Below, piece by piece: positions 21,951 through 22,069 of a stretch of 22,069 nt of DNA (the first letter of the stretch is position 1; each line of letters opens with the position of its first letter). The DNA is from a virus: IMG/VR virus record IMGVR_UViG_3300035698_009487, positions 1-22,069 of that record, one strand, 5' to 3'. The notes under the pieces were generated by a model. That model saw only the letters and a list, made by a program, of their open reading frames with translations, was not told where the DNA came from and did no database searches. Made by a program: the position numbers and the translations under genes.

Positions 21951-22069
21951 ATCCTTACCAACGCTCTTTGAACCCGGAATCCACTTAACGCGGCCTACTG
22001 ATACGATTTTATGACAGTACGGCATATATGGGATTGATTGTTTTGTGTGCATCCAATCCGCATAAAATA
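21888..22069 (-). CDS. 3' end of an unidentified phage gene (start outside the window)
   Basis: An open frame enters from the right edge and codes 59 residues before the stop at 21888-21890. It includes the segments MPYCHKIVSVGRVKWIPGSK and GKDNCAWYLFDENEADTIFY. The Gly-Arg-Val-Lys-Trp-Ile-x-Gly-Ser-Lys and Asp-Asn-x-Ala-Trp-Tyr-Leu-Phe signature resembles C-terminal parts of phage proteins, possibly related to adenine-methyltransferase-like ones. I cannot confirm a family. It ends just before the early promoter, so it probably belongs to the preceding transcription unit. Confidence 0.65.
   Translation of the reverse strand, partial: FYADWMHTKQSIPYMPYCHKIVSVGRVKWIPGSKSVGKDNCAWYLFDENEADTIFYPRT

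Noticed and set aside
1-22069. tRNA genes, CRISPR arrays, insertion sequences, attachment sites
   Set aside because: None was seen on reading both strands; there are no regularly spaced repeats and no transposase or integrase motifs. Structured RNAs without obvious helices could be missed by eye.

Overview
The window is part of a tailed-phage or prophage genome. Every supported gene is on the minus strand, so transcription runs from the right edge (about 22,000) to the left edge. Genes are packed with ATGA or few-base junctions, the only sizeable non-coding gaps are 111 and 185 bases, and no cellular genes, tRNAs or integrase are visible. Base composition looks moderate (low-to-mid 40s % GC by eye, not computed). 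The protein families and the strong Shine-Dalgarno and sigma70-type signals suggest a proteobacterial host, but the genus cannot be named.

Layout in transcription order. (1) 22069-20176, early/regulatory: the 3' end of an unknown gene, a promoter with a perfect TTGACA, a 48-aa Arc-like ribbon-helix-helix regulator, a DUF1376-type replication protein, and three small unknown proteins. (2) 20192-15513, packaging: TerS, then four small genes (DUF1353, a YegP/DUF1508-like protein, a deoxyribosyltransferase-like protein, a second RHH-like protein) and TerL. TerL is split inside its Walker A motif by a 365-aa LAGLIDADG intein whose residues match the class 3 (W-C-T) mechanism. (3) 15519-10565, head: a DUF935-like portal fused to a Mu F-type morphogenesis domain, a Mu I-like protease with a nested in-frame scaffold start, a DUF2190-like decoration protein and the major capsid protein, closed by a terminator. 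(4) 10502-7527, connector and tail tube: a new promoter, HI1506-like, gp36-like, gpG-like and terminator-like proteins, then the tail tube protein and a second terminator. (5) 7466-1, tail: assembly chaperone with a -1 frameshift extension, tape measure, and four distal-tail or fiber proteins, the last running off the left edge.

The head genes follow the Mu/B3 type. The tail has a tape measure and tube protein but no sheath gene, so it reads as a long non-contractile (siphovirus) tail. No transposase is present here, so a transposing lifestyle cannot be judged.

The most notable points are the class 3 intein in the TerL P-loop, the exactly phased A_AAA_AAG site joining the two tail chaperone frames, the nested scaffold start, terminator/promoter punctuation after the abundant structural proteins, an Arc-like repressor with a candidate operator inside its own promoter, and an unexplained perfect 12-bp inverted repeat inside the tail-terminator-like gene.
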